Part shown: piece by piece, positions 52,220-60,951 of the stretch
Numbering within the stretch: the first letter of the stretch is position 1
Layout: each line of letters starts with the position of its first letter
DNA from: an uncultured Verrucomicrobiota bacterium
Lineage (GTDB): Bacteria > Verrucomicrobiota > Kiritimatiellia > Kiritimatiellales > Tichowtungiaceae
NCBI GenBank assembly: GCA_903826865.1
Contig: CAIKGD010000007.1
Span: forward strand, 62,001 to 126,000
DNA length: 64,000 bases
Reading direction: 5' to 3'
Notes under the pieces: generated by a model
What the model was told of the DNA's origin: nothing
What the model saw: the letters and a program-made list of their open reading frames with translations, nothing else
Databases searched by the model: none
Position numbers and translations under genes: made by a program

Positions 52220-52582
52220 TTATTTGCGATTTTTTACTGTTTTGACCGATGCAGTAAACATGGCGGTCAGTTCATTGTTTTCCTTATATAATCCGGACAG
52301 CTTCTCAGGGTCGATGACACCGCTTTCGCCGAGAAGTTCCAGCCAGTAGCCGGTTTCTTCCAGCTCCTGCAGACCGCCTTCCAGCTTGCTGATAAATTCG
52401 GCATCGGACCGGGCGCGGGTGGCTTCGCGGTAATGTGCGCCAACGGAAGTTCCGCTGCGCAGAATCTGTTTCCCGAGTACCTGTGCTTCGGTCGATTTCG
52501 GCAGGGCGCAATACATCCGGATAATGCGCAGAGCAAAATCTTTAGTTCTTGGTCTCAGCCCTCTTGATTCATCGCTCATCAC
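52220..52582 (-). CDS. Four-helix-bundle protein (S23 family)
   Basis: This 120-residue protein has the family pattern: RTKDFALRIIRMYCALPKST, GKQILRSGTSVGAHYREATR, SKLEGGLQELEETGYWLELL. Such proteins also occur inside 23S rRNA intervening sequences and near diversity elements. The role is unknown. Word repeats lie at both ends of the gene (52192-52215, 52566-52600). It overlaps the upstream small gene by ATGA. Confidence 0.8.
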   Translation of the reverse strand: MMSDESRGLRPRTKDFALRIIRMYCALPKSTEAQVLGKQILRSGTSVGAHYREATRARSDAEFISKLEGGLQELEETGYWLELLGESGVIDPEKLSGLYKENNELTAMFTASVKTVKNRK

Positions 52583-52782
52583 TTATCCCTTATCACTATC
52601 TCCGCCGCTTGCGGCGGCATTGCCTCCGGCTTTTGATTTTTCAGGTAAAAATACCGGCTGACCAGCCCGATCCAGCAGATAACCAGAATATACAGCATCC
52701 AGGTTTTTTCTTCATCGGTCAGCGTGAACCGTCCGCGCAGCCAGATGATCAGTTCGTCAAGAATCAGCGGTCTCTTTTTCAT
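52579..52782 (-). CDS. Small membrane protein
   Basis: This 67-residue protein has one membrane helix (TWMLYILVICWIGLVSRYFY) between basic and polar tails. It is coupled to the four-helix-bundle gene. Its last residues (VIRDK) come from a word repeat. The function is unknown. Confidence 0.55.
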   Translation of the reverse strand: MKKRPLILDELIIWLRGRFTLTDEEKTWMLYILVICWIGLVSRYFYLKNQKPEAMPPQAAEIVIRDK

Positions 52783-52825
52783 CAGGCCGCCGAGTCTACT
52801 GATTCGGATGAAGAAAAGGAAATAC

Positions 52826-53500
52826 TTAATCAGCCTTTGCCGTAATGGCGGAGAAGACCGCCTCGGCCATCAGCCGTGCGCCGTCGGCGTTCGGATGCAC
52901 CGTGTCCGGAAAAAGTTCCGGTTTGCCGCTCAGCGGACGGTACAGATCAATAATCTTTGCGCCGGTCTGTCTAGCAATCTCATTAATCATCGGAATGATT
53001 TCGTTAACGACAATCGGATCGGTGAAATCATACGGACCGGGATAAGTCGGTGTTGGATAGCAGATCCAGACTGTCGCGCAACTGTTCGATTGGAAGCTGC
53101 GGATCAGTTCGATGTAATCCCGCACAAATTCGTATTTATAAATCCAGTTGTAGACTGCGGCATCATTGGCGCCGAGATTGATCACCGCCACGTCCGGCTT
53201 GAACACTTGCGCCGCTTTGAAGGCGCGCATCTGCCAGTAAGGAATATCGCCATGCTTCAACAGCGTTGCGCCGTTTACGCCGAAATTTTTTACCGAATAA
53301 TTGGTTCCGAGCAGCACGCCGAGCTGAGTCGGATAGCACTTCGCCTCACGGTTGAAAATCCGCGCTCCGTACGTGATGCTGTCGCCGACACACGCCACAC
53401 GGACGGCGTTTGCAGGCGCTGCCGTTTCGCCGGCATGAAGTATCCGGACAGCGAAAATCAGTATCGTCGCGGCAAGCAGAATGAACAAAATCGGTTTCAT
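52826..53500 (-). CDS. Exported SGNH/GDSL hydrolase
   Basis: A 224-residue protein from ATG 53500, with a signal peptide (MKPILFILLAATILIFAVRI). Block I is VACVGDSITYG (catalytic Ser), block III is NLGANDA, and block V is PDTVHPNADG (Asp and His). It acts on ester bonds, perhaps of acetylated polysaccharide. An earlier ATG at 53542 lacks support. Confidence 0.85.
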   Translation of the reverse strand: MKPILFILLAATILIFAVRILHAGETAAPANAVRVACVGDSITYGARIFNREAKCYPTQLGVLLGTNYSVKNFGVNGATLLKHGDIPYWQMRAFKAAQVFKPDVAVINLGANDAAVYNWIYKYEFVRDYIELIRSFQSNSCATVWICYPTPTYPGPYDFTDPIVVNEIIPMINEIARQTGAKIIDLYRPLSGKPELFPDTVHPNADGARLMAEAVFSAITAKAD

Positions 53501-53598
53501 GATGGTTCCTTCATAGTTTGGATGCCGAACAGTTGTCAACATCAGCCATGGTCGAACATTTTATTGGCGGCGGTTTTTAAATCTGATAAAGAATTTTC

Positions 53599-54516
53599 AT
53601 GGCAGGGAATTTTGATCCGGCGCGGCATCACCGGCAGTCGATCCGGTTGAAAGGGCATGATTATGCCGGCGGCGGGTTGTATTTCGTCACGTTGTGCGCA
53701 CATGCGGGGGCGACATGCGTGTCGCCCGTACCGGGCGCGCCATTCGCGCCGCCCATCCGGGAAATCATTGCCGAAGAATGGTCGCGGTGCAGGGAATTGC
53801 GCGATGATGTTTCCCTCGGTGAATTCGTGGTGATGCCCGATCATTTTCATGGATTGATCGAAATCCGATCCGGCGCATCCGAATTGGGCCATGTCATTGG
53901 CGCATTCAAGGCCGCCGTGTCGCGCCGCATCCGTAGGGGCGACACGCATGTCGCCCTCTACGCGCAAGTCGCCCCCGATACGCGCATTTGGCACCGGAAT
54001 TATTATGAGATGATCGTCCGCACTCCCGAAGCCGCCGAAAACATCCGCCGGTACATTCGCATGAACCCCTGGAAATGCATCCAGAACTTCGGCAGCGGAC
54101 TGCGAGGCATGGGCAACCCCGCACTTTGGAATGCGGAGAAGACCGGAGTGCTTTGTTCGAGGAATGGAATTCCAGCCCTTGGGAAAATTCCGCATGCCGA
54201 AGTGTATCTTGGCGGCTTCCATTCTCCGCCGGAACAGAAAATTTTAGAAGCGTTGCTGAAGCGCCGCGCCAGAATCATCTATTGCCCGGCATGGGGTCTC
54301 GACAATGTGCGGGCTGAATTTATTCCGCCGCTCGAAGAAAACCGCATATTGATTCTTGAGATGAAAGATCGCTTAGGCGATCTTGCCGCCGCCGAACAGC
54401 GCAACCGCTTCGTCATTCAGAACGCGGATAAACTTTGGATTCCGCACGTCACCCCCGGCGGCATGCTCGACCGGCTGTTGAAGGAAACAAGCGTAGCCTG
54501 TAAATTGATCTCTTAG
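53599..54516 (+). CDS. RAYT-type Y1 transposase with DprA/LOG-like C-terminal domain
   Basis: In this 305-residue protein, residues 1 to about 160 form the REP-associated Y1 transposase domain: LKGHDYAGGGLYFVTLCAH, HUH motif in VVMPDHFHGLIEI, and catalytic Tyr in ENIRRYIRMNPWK. Residues about 200-305 look like a Rossmann-type DprA/LOG domain (GGFHSPPEQKILEALLKRRA, IYCPAWGL, RNRFVIQNADKLWIPHVTPG). Two palindromes GGGCGACA-N4-TGTCGCCC lie inside the coding sequence (53708, 53937). It probably moves or maintains this repeat family. Confidence 0.75.
   Translation: MAGNFDPARHHRQSIRLKGHDYAGGGLYFVTLCAHAGATCVSPVPGAPFAPPIREIIAEEWSRCRELRDDVSLGEFVVMPDHFHGLIEIRSGASELGHVIGAFKAAVSRRIRRGDTHVALYAQVAPDTRIWHRNYYEMIVRTPEAAENIRRYIRMNPWKCIQNFGSGLRGMGNPALWNAEKTGVLCSRNGIPALGKIPHAEVYLGGFHSPPEQKILEALLKRRARIIYCPAWGLDNVRAEFIPPLEENRILILEMKDRLGDLAAAEQRNRFVIQNADKLWIPHVTPGGMLDRLLKETSVACKLIS
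53708..53727. repeat. REP-like palindrome inside RAYT, copy 1
   Basis: GGGCGACATGCGTGTCGCCC, perfect 8-bp arms around TGCG. Confidence 0.75.
53937..53956. repeat. REP-like palindrome inside RAYT, copy 2
   Basis: GGGCGACACGCATGTCGCCC, the reverse complement orientation of copy 1 with loop CGCA. Confidence 0.75.
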
Positions 54517-54520
54517 GTGG

Positions 54521-54545
54521 AACGCGACCGCCGGGCGCGTTTTCT
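54521..54545 (+). terminator. Probable terminator after RAYT
   Basis: AACGCG and CGCGTT pair around a 9-nt loop, followed by TTCT. It ends the RAYT transcript before the convergent gene. Confidence 0.45.
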
Positions 54546-54590
54546 AATAAGATTCATTGGATGACCCCTTCGCCGTTGACCCCTTCGCTT

Positions 54591-56003
54591 TTATTTTCCG
54601 AGGTGGGGGCGTTCCCCTTGTGCGCTAATTGCATCGTCGATTATCCGGTTCACGTTGATTCCAACGCCAAAAATATTTGGAGTAAGAATGGCGTATTTAC
54701 TGAGGGACGAAAGAAGACGAGAGATGATTCCTCCGTCAGATTCTGGTTTGATTTCTAGGAGATCAATAAGCCACTTGTCACGTTGCTTGATCCATACTGG
54801 GCTATGAAGAGTTGGTCTTTTTAACGCGTTTATGGCCTGTTGTACGTCGTCCTTTCGGCGAGTAAGCACTGCCAAAAATGCCCACGAGAGACCTAGGTCA
54901 AGTAATTCGCCGTTATCCATCTGTTGTATATCTACTGTGGTGAGTGTATTTTTCGCAGCAATAATGTTGTTTTCCTGAAGCATGGATCGCGCTAAAAAAA
55001 CCTTTATTATCTCTGACGGATTAACCCGAAGGCTTGCTTCGTAGGCCGCGATAGAATCCTTTGTTCTTTTAAGGGATTGTAGAGCGTTCCCTTTGGTTCG
55101 AAGCAGGTCGCCCAGATGAACAGAGGAATGATTTTTATTGATGGAGGCTTCGATGAGCCGTTCTGTAATTAGCAGGGACTCTTTGAGAGCCGTGTTGTCA
55201 GAGCGCAGGTCTCCGTAAAGACCTAGTGCAGATGCAAATTGCAAGTCACCGTACTCCGAATGTTTTTCTTCTGGGAGCTTGCGATAATCTGAGATAGCCA
55301 TTGTCATTATTTCTTCGGCCTCACTCTGTAGAGACAGCTCGAAATATTTTATGCCTTTCAGAACCGTATATTGGAGTTTTTCGGCGGGACTATCGGTATG
55401 GCATATGAGTCGGTCAATAATGTTTATGATTCTGGAAAACTGAACAGGCTGTGGGACGACGTGAATATATAAGGCGAGTATGTTGTGGTCTGTGCATGTA
55501 TCAATATCGACTGATGCGATTTTCTGATAGGCAGAGGCGTCATCGTCTTTATCAACCAAATACCAGAGCGCTTGAGAGTAGATGATTTTTAGTTCCCAGC
55601 GGGGATCGTCAATAATGGAGGAGAGATGGGATATGACTTGAGGGAACTCTTTGCTTCTTCCCGTCTTATAGTAGCAGTGGTGAATTTGTTCCAAAATTTC
55701 GGAAAGCGCTTCAATATCAACCTTTAACATCTCGGATGTCTTAAAAAATGCCGCTGCAAGTGGATTCGTGGTGTGGGCTTTTACGCACAGAATATACCAA
55801 GTCAAATGGTAGCGGGTATGCTTTAGCGCTTTTTCGTACAGTCCGCTGTTATAAAAGGATGAGGACTGCCTTAATGCTTCGGAACAATATTTTTTGGCGC
55901 AACAGTTTTTGAATTTACGGCCAGAGCCGCATACACATGGGGCATCATTACTCGGCTCATAATACTTGGGATACATTTGAGGTGGATATTTTTTCTTTTC
56001 CAT
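54591..56003 (-). CDS. SEC-C motif/TPR-like protein
   Basis: This 470-residue protein has an N-terminal SEC-C zinc motif (DAPCVCGSGRKFKNCCAKKY, Cys/Cys/Cys-Cys). The rest is helical and TPR-like (SSFYNSGLYEKALKHTRYHL; RTKDSIAAYEASLRVNPSEI). SEC-C binds zinc and contacts ribosomal or Sec partners. The role is unknown. The gene has lower GC than its neighbours, which suggests recent transfer. It is bounded by a word repeat at 56056-56083. Confidence 0.7.
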   Translation of the reverse strand: MEKKKYPPQMYPKYYEPSNDAPCVCGSGRKFKNCCAKKYCSEALRQSSSFYNSGLYEKALKHTRYHLTWYILCVKAHTTNPLAAAFFKTSEMLKVDIEALSEILEQIHHCYYKTGRSKEFPQVISHLSSIIDDPRWELKIIYSQALWYLVDKDDDASAYQKIASVDIDTCTDHNILALYIHVVPQPVQFSRIINIIDRLICHTDSPAEKLQYTVLKGIKYFELSLQSEAEEIMTMAISDYRKLPEEKHSEYGDLQFASALGLYGDLRSDNTALKESLLITERLIEASINKNHSSVHLGDLLRTKGNALQSLKRTKDSIAAYEASLRVNPSEIIKVFLARSMLQENNIIAAKNTLTTVDIQQMDNGELLDLGLSWAFLAVLTRRKDDVQQAINALKRPTLHSPVWIKQRDKWLIDLLEIKPESDGGIISRLLSSLSKYAILTPNIFGVGINVNRIIDDAISAQGERPHLGK

Positions 56004-56090
56004 TACTCGCCTTGCGCTTTTGTTGCTTTTTCGGTTAAAAAATATTCATCCCGATTAGTGTCCATTCGCGTTCATTCGCGGTTAAAAATA

Positions 56091-58898
56091 TCAATGAGCC
56101 TCAAGCCAATTGTTGCCGGTGCCGCAGTCGACGACGACGGGAACGGATAACGGCAGGGCGTCGCTCATGAGTTCGCGGATGTCTTCAATCAGTCCGTGTT
56201 CGTCTTTGTGCAGTTCAAAGACGAGTTCGTCGTGCACCTGCAGCAAAAGGCGGGTTTTGGCGTGCTTCTGCTTCAGCAGGTCGTGGATGCGGATCATGGC
56301 GATTTTAATCATGTCGGCGGCTGAACCCTGGATCGGCGCGTTGATGGCGTAGCGCTCGGCGGCGGCGCGGACGGTGCCGTTGGCGGTGTTGATGTCGCGG
56401 ATGTGGCGCCGCCGTCCGGCGATGGTTTCGACGTAGCCTTTATTGCGCGCGGTTTCGATGATGTGGTCGATGCAGGCTTTGACGGCCGGATACTGTTTGA
56501 AATAGCTTTCGATAATTTCCGCCGCCTCTTTGCGCGGGATGCGCAGGCGCTGGGCGAGGCCGAAGGCGGAAATGCCGTAGATGATGCCGAAGTTGACCAT
56601 CTTGGCTTTGCGGCGCATGTCGGAGGTGACGTCGGCCAGTGCGACGCCGAAAACGCGCGCGGCGGTGGCGGTGTGAATATCTTCGCCGCTTTCGAAAGCG
56701 GCTTTCATGTGCTGGTCGCCGCTGAGGTGCGCCATGATGCGCAGTTCGATCTGGGAATAGTCAGCGGAAAGAAGCGTGAAATCCTTTGAACCGGCTACAA
56801 AAGCGCGGCGGATTTCCTGTCCCTGTTCGGTGCGGACGGGAATGTTCTGGATGTTCGGGTCGCTGGAAGCGAGCCGTCCGGTGGTGGTGACGGCCTGGCT
56901 GAACGAGGTGTGGATGCGGCCGGTTTTTTTGGAGATGAATTCCGGCAGGGCGTCGACGTAGGTGCTTTTGAGTTTGGTTGCTTCACGGTAGTCGAGCAGG
57001 ACTCGGGCGATTTCATGTTCGGTCGCGAGCTGGTCGAGCACTTCTTCGTTGGTGGTGTACTGTCCGGTTTTGGTTTTCTTCGGTTTCTCGGCCAGCTTCA
57101 GTTCGTCGAAGAGTACGTCGCCGAGCTGTTTGGGCGAGTTGAGGTTGAACTCGTGTCCGGCCAGCTCATAAACCTTCTTTTCATAACCGGCGATTTCACC
57201 GGCCAGCCGTCCGGAAATTTCCTTAAGCGCGGCGGTGTCGAGCGCGATGCCGTTGGCTTCCATCTCGACCAGCACCGGAATGAGCGGGCATTCAATGGTG
57301 TCGAAAACATTTCTGAGTTTCCGTTTCTCCAGCTGCGGTTCGAGAATTGTGCGAAGCTGTATGGTGACGTCGGCGTCTTCGCAGGCGTAGTCGACCAGTT
57401 TTTCGACCGCCACGTCGGCCATGGAAATCTGCTCGCTTTTCTTTTCGCCGATCAGCGCAGTGATCGGAACCGGCGCGTAGCCGAGGTGCGTTCCGGCCAG
57501 TTTGTCCAGTCCGTGCCGCTGGTCGGGATCGAGCAGATAATGGGCAAGCATGGTGTCGAAGAGCTTTCCTCGCACTTCAATGCCGGCGGCGCGCAGCATG
57601 GCGATATCAAACTTCAGGTTGTGGCCGGTCTTTTCGATCTGCTCATTTTCAAAAAGCGGTTTGAAAAGCTCCAATGCTTTGGCGGATTCCTTTTCGTCAG
57701 GCGGAAGCGTGACGAACCACGCTTCGTGCGGTTTGACGGAAAAAGAGATGCCGACGAGTTTATCGGTGAGCGGGTCAAGTCCGGTGGTTTCGGTGTCGAA
57801 GCAAAAGCTCTTGTGTTTACCGAGTTCTGCCGCCAGCGCCTTGCGTTCTTCCAGCGTCTGGACAGCACGGTAAGCGTGTTTGACATCTTCGATGGTTTTA
57901 TAAACCGGCGCGGTTTCTTCTGCCGGAGTCGCCGGTGCTTTCTGTGAAGCGAAGTCGAAGAGGTCGCCCTGTCCGTGTTTCGGCGGCGGCGGGGCGTAGG
58001 AAGCGACTGGCGCAACCGGCGCGGCAGGTTTGCCGAACAGCCGTTTGGAGAAAGCGGAGAATTCAAATTCGGAGAAAAGCGCGTTCAGCCTGTTTTCGTC
58101 GTATTTGCCGCGGATGAGCTGGTCGGGCGAAAAATCAAGCGGCGCTTCGGTCATGATGGTTACGAGCCGTTTGCAGAGCAGGGCGCGCTCCTTGTTGGCT
58201 TCCAGATTTTCCTTGAGCTTGCCTTTCAGTTCACCGGTGTGCTTGAGGAGATTTTCAACGGAGCCGTACTGTGCGATCAGTTTCTGCGCGGTCTTGGGGC
58301 CGACGCCCGGCACGCCGGGAATATTGTCGGCGGCGTCACCGGCGAGGCCGAGAATGTCGGTGACCTGTTCGATGCGCTCGATTTCCCAGTGCTTGAGCAC
58401 TTCCGGCACGCCCATGATTTCGGGCGGCGCGCCGCTCTTGGCGGGTTTGTAAACAAAGGTATGTTCGTCAACCAGCTGGGTGAAATCTTTGTCCGGCGTG
58501 ACCATGTAAGTGTCGAAGCCCTGCTTTTCGGCGCGGCGCGCGAGCGTACCGATCAGATCGTCGGCCTCGAAGCCCTGTGCGGTGAGAATCGGAATATTGA
58601 AAGCCGTCAGAAATTCCCGGATGGCCGGAACGGCGGCACGGATTTCTTCGGGCGTCTCTTCGCGCTGCGCTTTGTATTCGGGGAATTCTTCGTGGCGGAA
58701 GGTCGGCCCGGAAACGTCGAAAGCGACGGCGATGTGCGTCGGGTTCTGTTTCTCGAGCAGTTCGAGCAGTGTGTTGAGGAACCCGAATACGGCGGAAACA
58801 TTGCGGCCCTTCGAATTGATCATCGGGTTGCGGATGAACACGAAGTAGGCCCGGTACACCAGCGCCATGCCGTCGAGGAGGAAAAGCTTTTTGCTCAT
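56091..58898 (-). CDS. polA: DNA polymerase I
   Basis: This 935-residue protein has three domains: a 5'-3' exonuclease (about 1-290: DGMALVYRAYF, ADDLIGTLARRAEK, GVPGVGPKTAQKLI), a 3'-5' exonuclease with intact acidic residues (FDTETTGLDP, GHNLKFDIAML, YACEDADVTIQL), and polymerase motifs A (SADYSQIELRIMAHLS), B (RRKAKMVNFGIIYGIS) and C (LLLQVHDELVFEL). It fills gaps in repair and removes primers. Confidence 0.97.
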   Translation of the reverse strand: MSKKLFLLDGMALVYRAYFVFIRNPMINSKGRNVSAVFGFLNTLLELLEKQNPTHIAVAFDVSGPTFRHEEFPEYKAQREETPEEIRAAVPAIREFLTAFNIPILTAQGFEADDLIGTLARRAEKQGFDTYMVTPDKDFTQLVDEHTFVYKPAKSGAPPEIMGVPEVLKHWEIERIEQVTDILGLAGDAADNIPGVPGVGPKTAQKLIAQYGSVENLLKHTGELKGKLKENLEANKERALLCKRLVTIMTEAPLDFSPDQLIRGKYDENRLNALFSEFEFSAFSKRLFGKPAAPVAPVASYAPPPPKHGQGDLFDFASQKAPATPAEETAPVYKTIEDVKHAYRAVQTLEERKALAAELGKHKSFCFDTETTGLDPLTDKLVGISFSVKPHEAWFVTLPPDEKESAKALELFKPLFENEQIEKTGHNLKFDIAMLRAAGIEVRGKLFDTMLAHYLLDPDQRHGLDKLAGTHLGYAPVPITALIGEKKSEQISMADVAVEKLVDYACEDADVTIQLRTILEPQLEKRKLRNVFDTIECPLIPVLVEMEANGIALDTAALKEISGRLAGEIAGYEKKVYELAGHEFNLNSPKQLGDVLFDELKLAEKPKKTKTGQYTTNEEVLDQLATEHEIARVLLDYREATKLKSTYVDALPEFISKKTGRIHTSFSQAVTTTGRLASSDPNIQNIPVRTEQGQEIRRAFVAGSKDFTLLSADYSQIELRIMAHLSGDQHMKAAFESGEDIHTATAARVFGVALADVTSDMRRKAKMVNFGIIYGISAFGLAQRLRIPRKEAAEIIESYFKQYPAVKACIDHIIETARNKGYVETIAGRRRHIRDINTANGTVRAAAERYAINAPIQGSAADMIKIAMIRIHDLLKQKHAKTRLLLQVHDELVFELHKDEHGLIEDIRELMSDALPLSVPVVVDCGTGNNWLEAH

Positions 58899-58960
58899 GC
58901 AGGGAGTGTAGCCAATTTTTCAAGGGTTGGAAGAACTTAACCAGCCCCGTGAAAGCATCT

Positions 58961-60841
58961 TCAAATCTCGATCTGCATACCCATTTCGACCACGCGGTTG
59001 GCGGGCAGCCCGAAGAAGGCGGTTGCCGACTGGGCGTTGCGGGACATCAGCGCAAAGAGACGTTTCCTCCAAAGGGCCATGCCTTTAGCCGATGTGGCCA
59101 CCAGTGTTTCCCGGCTGAGGACGAACGTGCAGGCGTTCGGATGCAGTTCAAGACCAAGGTCGCGGCAGCGGGACAGGATTTCCCCGATGGCGGCTTTTTC
59201 CATGAAACCGTAACGGGCGGCTACGCGATGGAACCCGTTTGTCAGCGCTTCTATCTGTACACGCCCGGCGGGATTCACATACGGCTCGTCGACGGCAAGA
59301 ATTGTGAGCAGGATCACGCGCTCATGCACGGACCGGTTGAGTTTAAAGTTGTGGAGCAGCGCCAGCGGTGTGCCGAGGAGGTTGCCGGACAGGTAGACGG
59401 CTGTACCGGGAACTCGCACAGCATGGCCGAGGCTCAGGTCGTCGAGGAAGCTTTCCAGCGGCAGCAGGCGTTCTTTCATGTGGCGGCTGAGCAGGTGGCG
59501 GCCCGTCCGCCAGGTGGTCATCACCGCCAGGAATCCGGCGGCGGCCACCAGCGGGAGCCAGCCGCCGCGCCAGATTTTCAGTGCGTTGGCAGCAAAGAAC
59601 AGAACTTCTACTGTAAGCAGACCTGCGCATAACGTGCCGGCACCCAGGACATTCCATCCCCAGCGTTTCCGCGCCACGATGAAGAATAAAATAGTGGTGG
59701 AGATCATGGTCAGTGTGACGGCGACACCGTAGGCGGAGGCCAGATTGCTGGAGGAGCGGAAGCCGAGCACCAGCGCGAGGCAGCATGTGAGCAGAAACCC
59801 GTTGATGATCGGCAGGTAAACCTGACCGCGCTGTTCGGACGAAGTGTGGCGGATTTCCATGCGGGGCAGATAACCCATCTGGATCGCCTGCATGGTCAGC
59901 GAAAACGCACCGGAAATGAGAGCCTGCGAGGCAATAACCGATGCGACGGTGGCCAGTATGACAAGCGGGTAAAGAGCCCAGCCGGGGGCGAGCATATAGA
60001 AGGGGTTGGCCAGAGCTTCCGGCTGCTTCAGGATCAGTGCGCCCTGACCGAAGTAGTTCAGAATCAGCGCCGGGAATACGATAAAAAACCATCCCTGCCG
60101 GATGGGACGGGGGCCGAAGTGTCCTAGATCGGCATAAAGCGCTTCCGCGCCGGTCACGGTCAGAAATACGGCACCCATGACGATGAAGCCGATTTTCCCG
60201 CTGTGCAGGAGGAAATCAATGCCGTACACGGGAGAAAGCGCGGCCAGTACTTCGGGAGCCATTACAATGCCGCGCAGTCCGAGAAGAGCGAGGACAGCGA
60301 ACCAGGCCAGCATCACCGGTCCGAATACTCCGCCGACTTTACCGGTGCCCTTATGCTGGAAGGCAAAGATGGCAATCAGGATGCCCAGACTCAGAGGAAC
60401 AATCCATGGTTCAAAAAACGGGGTGGCGACGTTCAGCCCTTCGACCGCGCCCAGAACGGTGATACAGGGCGTGATCATGCCGTCGCCGTAGAGCAGGCTG
60501 GCACCCAGCAGAGCCGTCATCACCAGAATGGTTCGGCGCTTTCCCTGTCCGGCCTCGTCGGCGCGGGTGAGGGCGAACAGCGCCAGAATACCGCCTTCGC
60601 CGTGGTTATCAGCCCGCAGGACGAAGGTGACATATTTCAGACAGACGATCAGGATCAGTGTCCAGATGACCAGCGAAAGGACGCCCAGCACATGCGGAAC
60701 TGTGGGTGTCAGGCCATGGGAACCGTGAAAACATTCGCGCAAGGCATACAGCGGACTGGTGCCGATATCTCCGAACACCACACCTAACGCACACACGATC
60801 AGGCCAGCTGTTTTCCGGCGGCTCATTTCGACTGTTTGCAT
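58961..60841 (-). CDS. kup: Kup-family potassium transporter
   Basis: This 626-residue protein has the family start GVVFGDIGTSPLYALRECFHGSH, about twelve membrane helices up to residue 430 (for example DGMITPCITVLGAVEGL, GWFFIVFPALILNYFGQGA) and a soluble C-terminal domain. It imports K+ with protons. A partner for the pyrophosphatase encoded upstream is plausible, since both shape ion gradients. Confidence 0.93.
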   Translation of the reverse strand: MQTVEMSRRKTAGLIVCALGVVFGDIGTSPLYALRECFHGSHGLTPTVPHVLGVLSLVIWTLILIVCLKYVTFVLRADNHGEGGILALFALTRADEAGQGKRRTILVMTALLGASLLYGDGMITPCITVLGAVEGLNVATPFFEPWIVPLSLGILIAIFAFQHKGTGKVGGVFGPVMLAWFAVLALLGLRGIVMAPEVLAALSPVYGIDFLLHSGKIGFIVMGAVFLTVTGAEALYADLGHFGPRPIRQGWFFIVFPALILNYFGQGALILKQPEALANPFYMLAPGWALYPLVILATVASVIASQALISGAFSLTMQAIQMGYLPRMEIRHTSSEQRGQVYLPIINGFLLTCCLALVLGFRSSSNLASAYGVAVTLTMISTTILFFIVARKRWGWNVLGAGTLCAGLLTVEVLFFAANALKIWRGGWLPLVAAAGFLAVMTTWRTGRHLLSRHMKERLLPLESFLDDLSLGHAVRVPGTAVYLSGNLLGTPLALLHNFKLNRSVHERVILLTILAVDEPYVNPAGRVQIEALTNGFHRVAARYGFMEKAAIGEILSRCRDLGLELHPNACTFVLSRETLVATSAKGMALWRKRLFALMSRNAQSATAFFGLPANRVVEMGMQIEI

Positions 60842-60900
60842 TATTTTACCGTTATTTTCAAGCCGAGACGTATCGGGTTGCTTTCAATCCTTTACGGCAG

Positions 60901-60928
60901 AAGAGGCGCGCAGGGGAGCGCGCCTCTT
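60901..60928. terminator. Strong hairpin between hppA and kup
   Basis: AAGAGGCGCGC and GCGCGCCTCTT are perfect 11-bp arms around AGGGGA. It lies just after the hppA stop. There is no T-tract, so it is a terminator or mRNA-stability hairpin. Confidence 0.55.
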
Positions 60929-60951
60929 CGCCGGAACAGAGAGAAGCAGGT

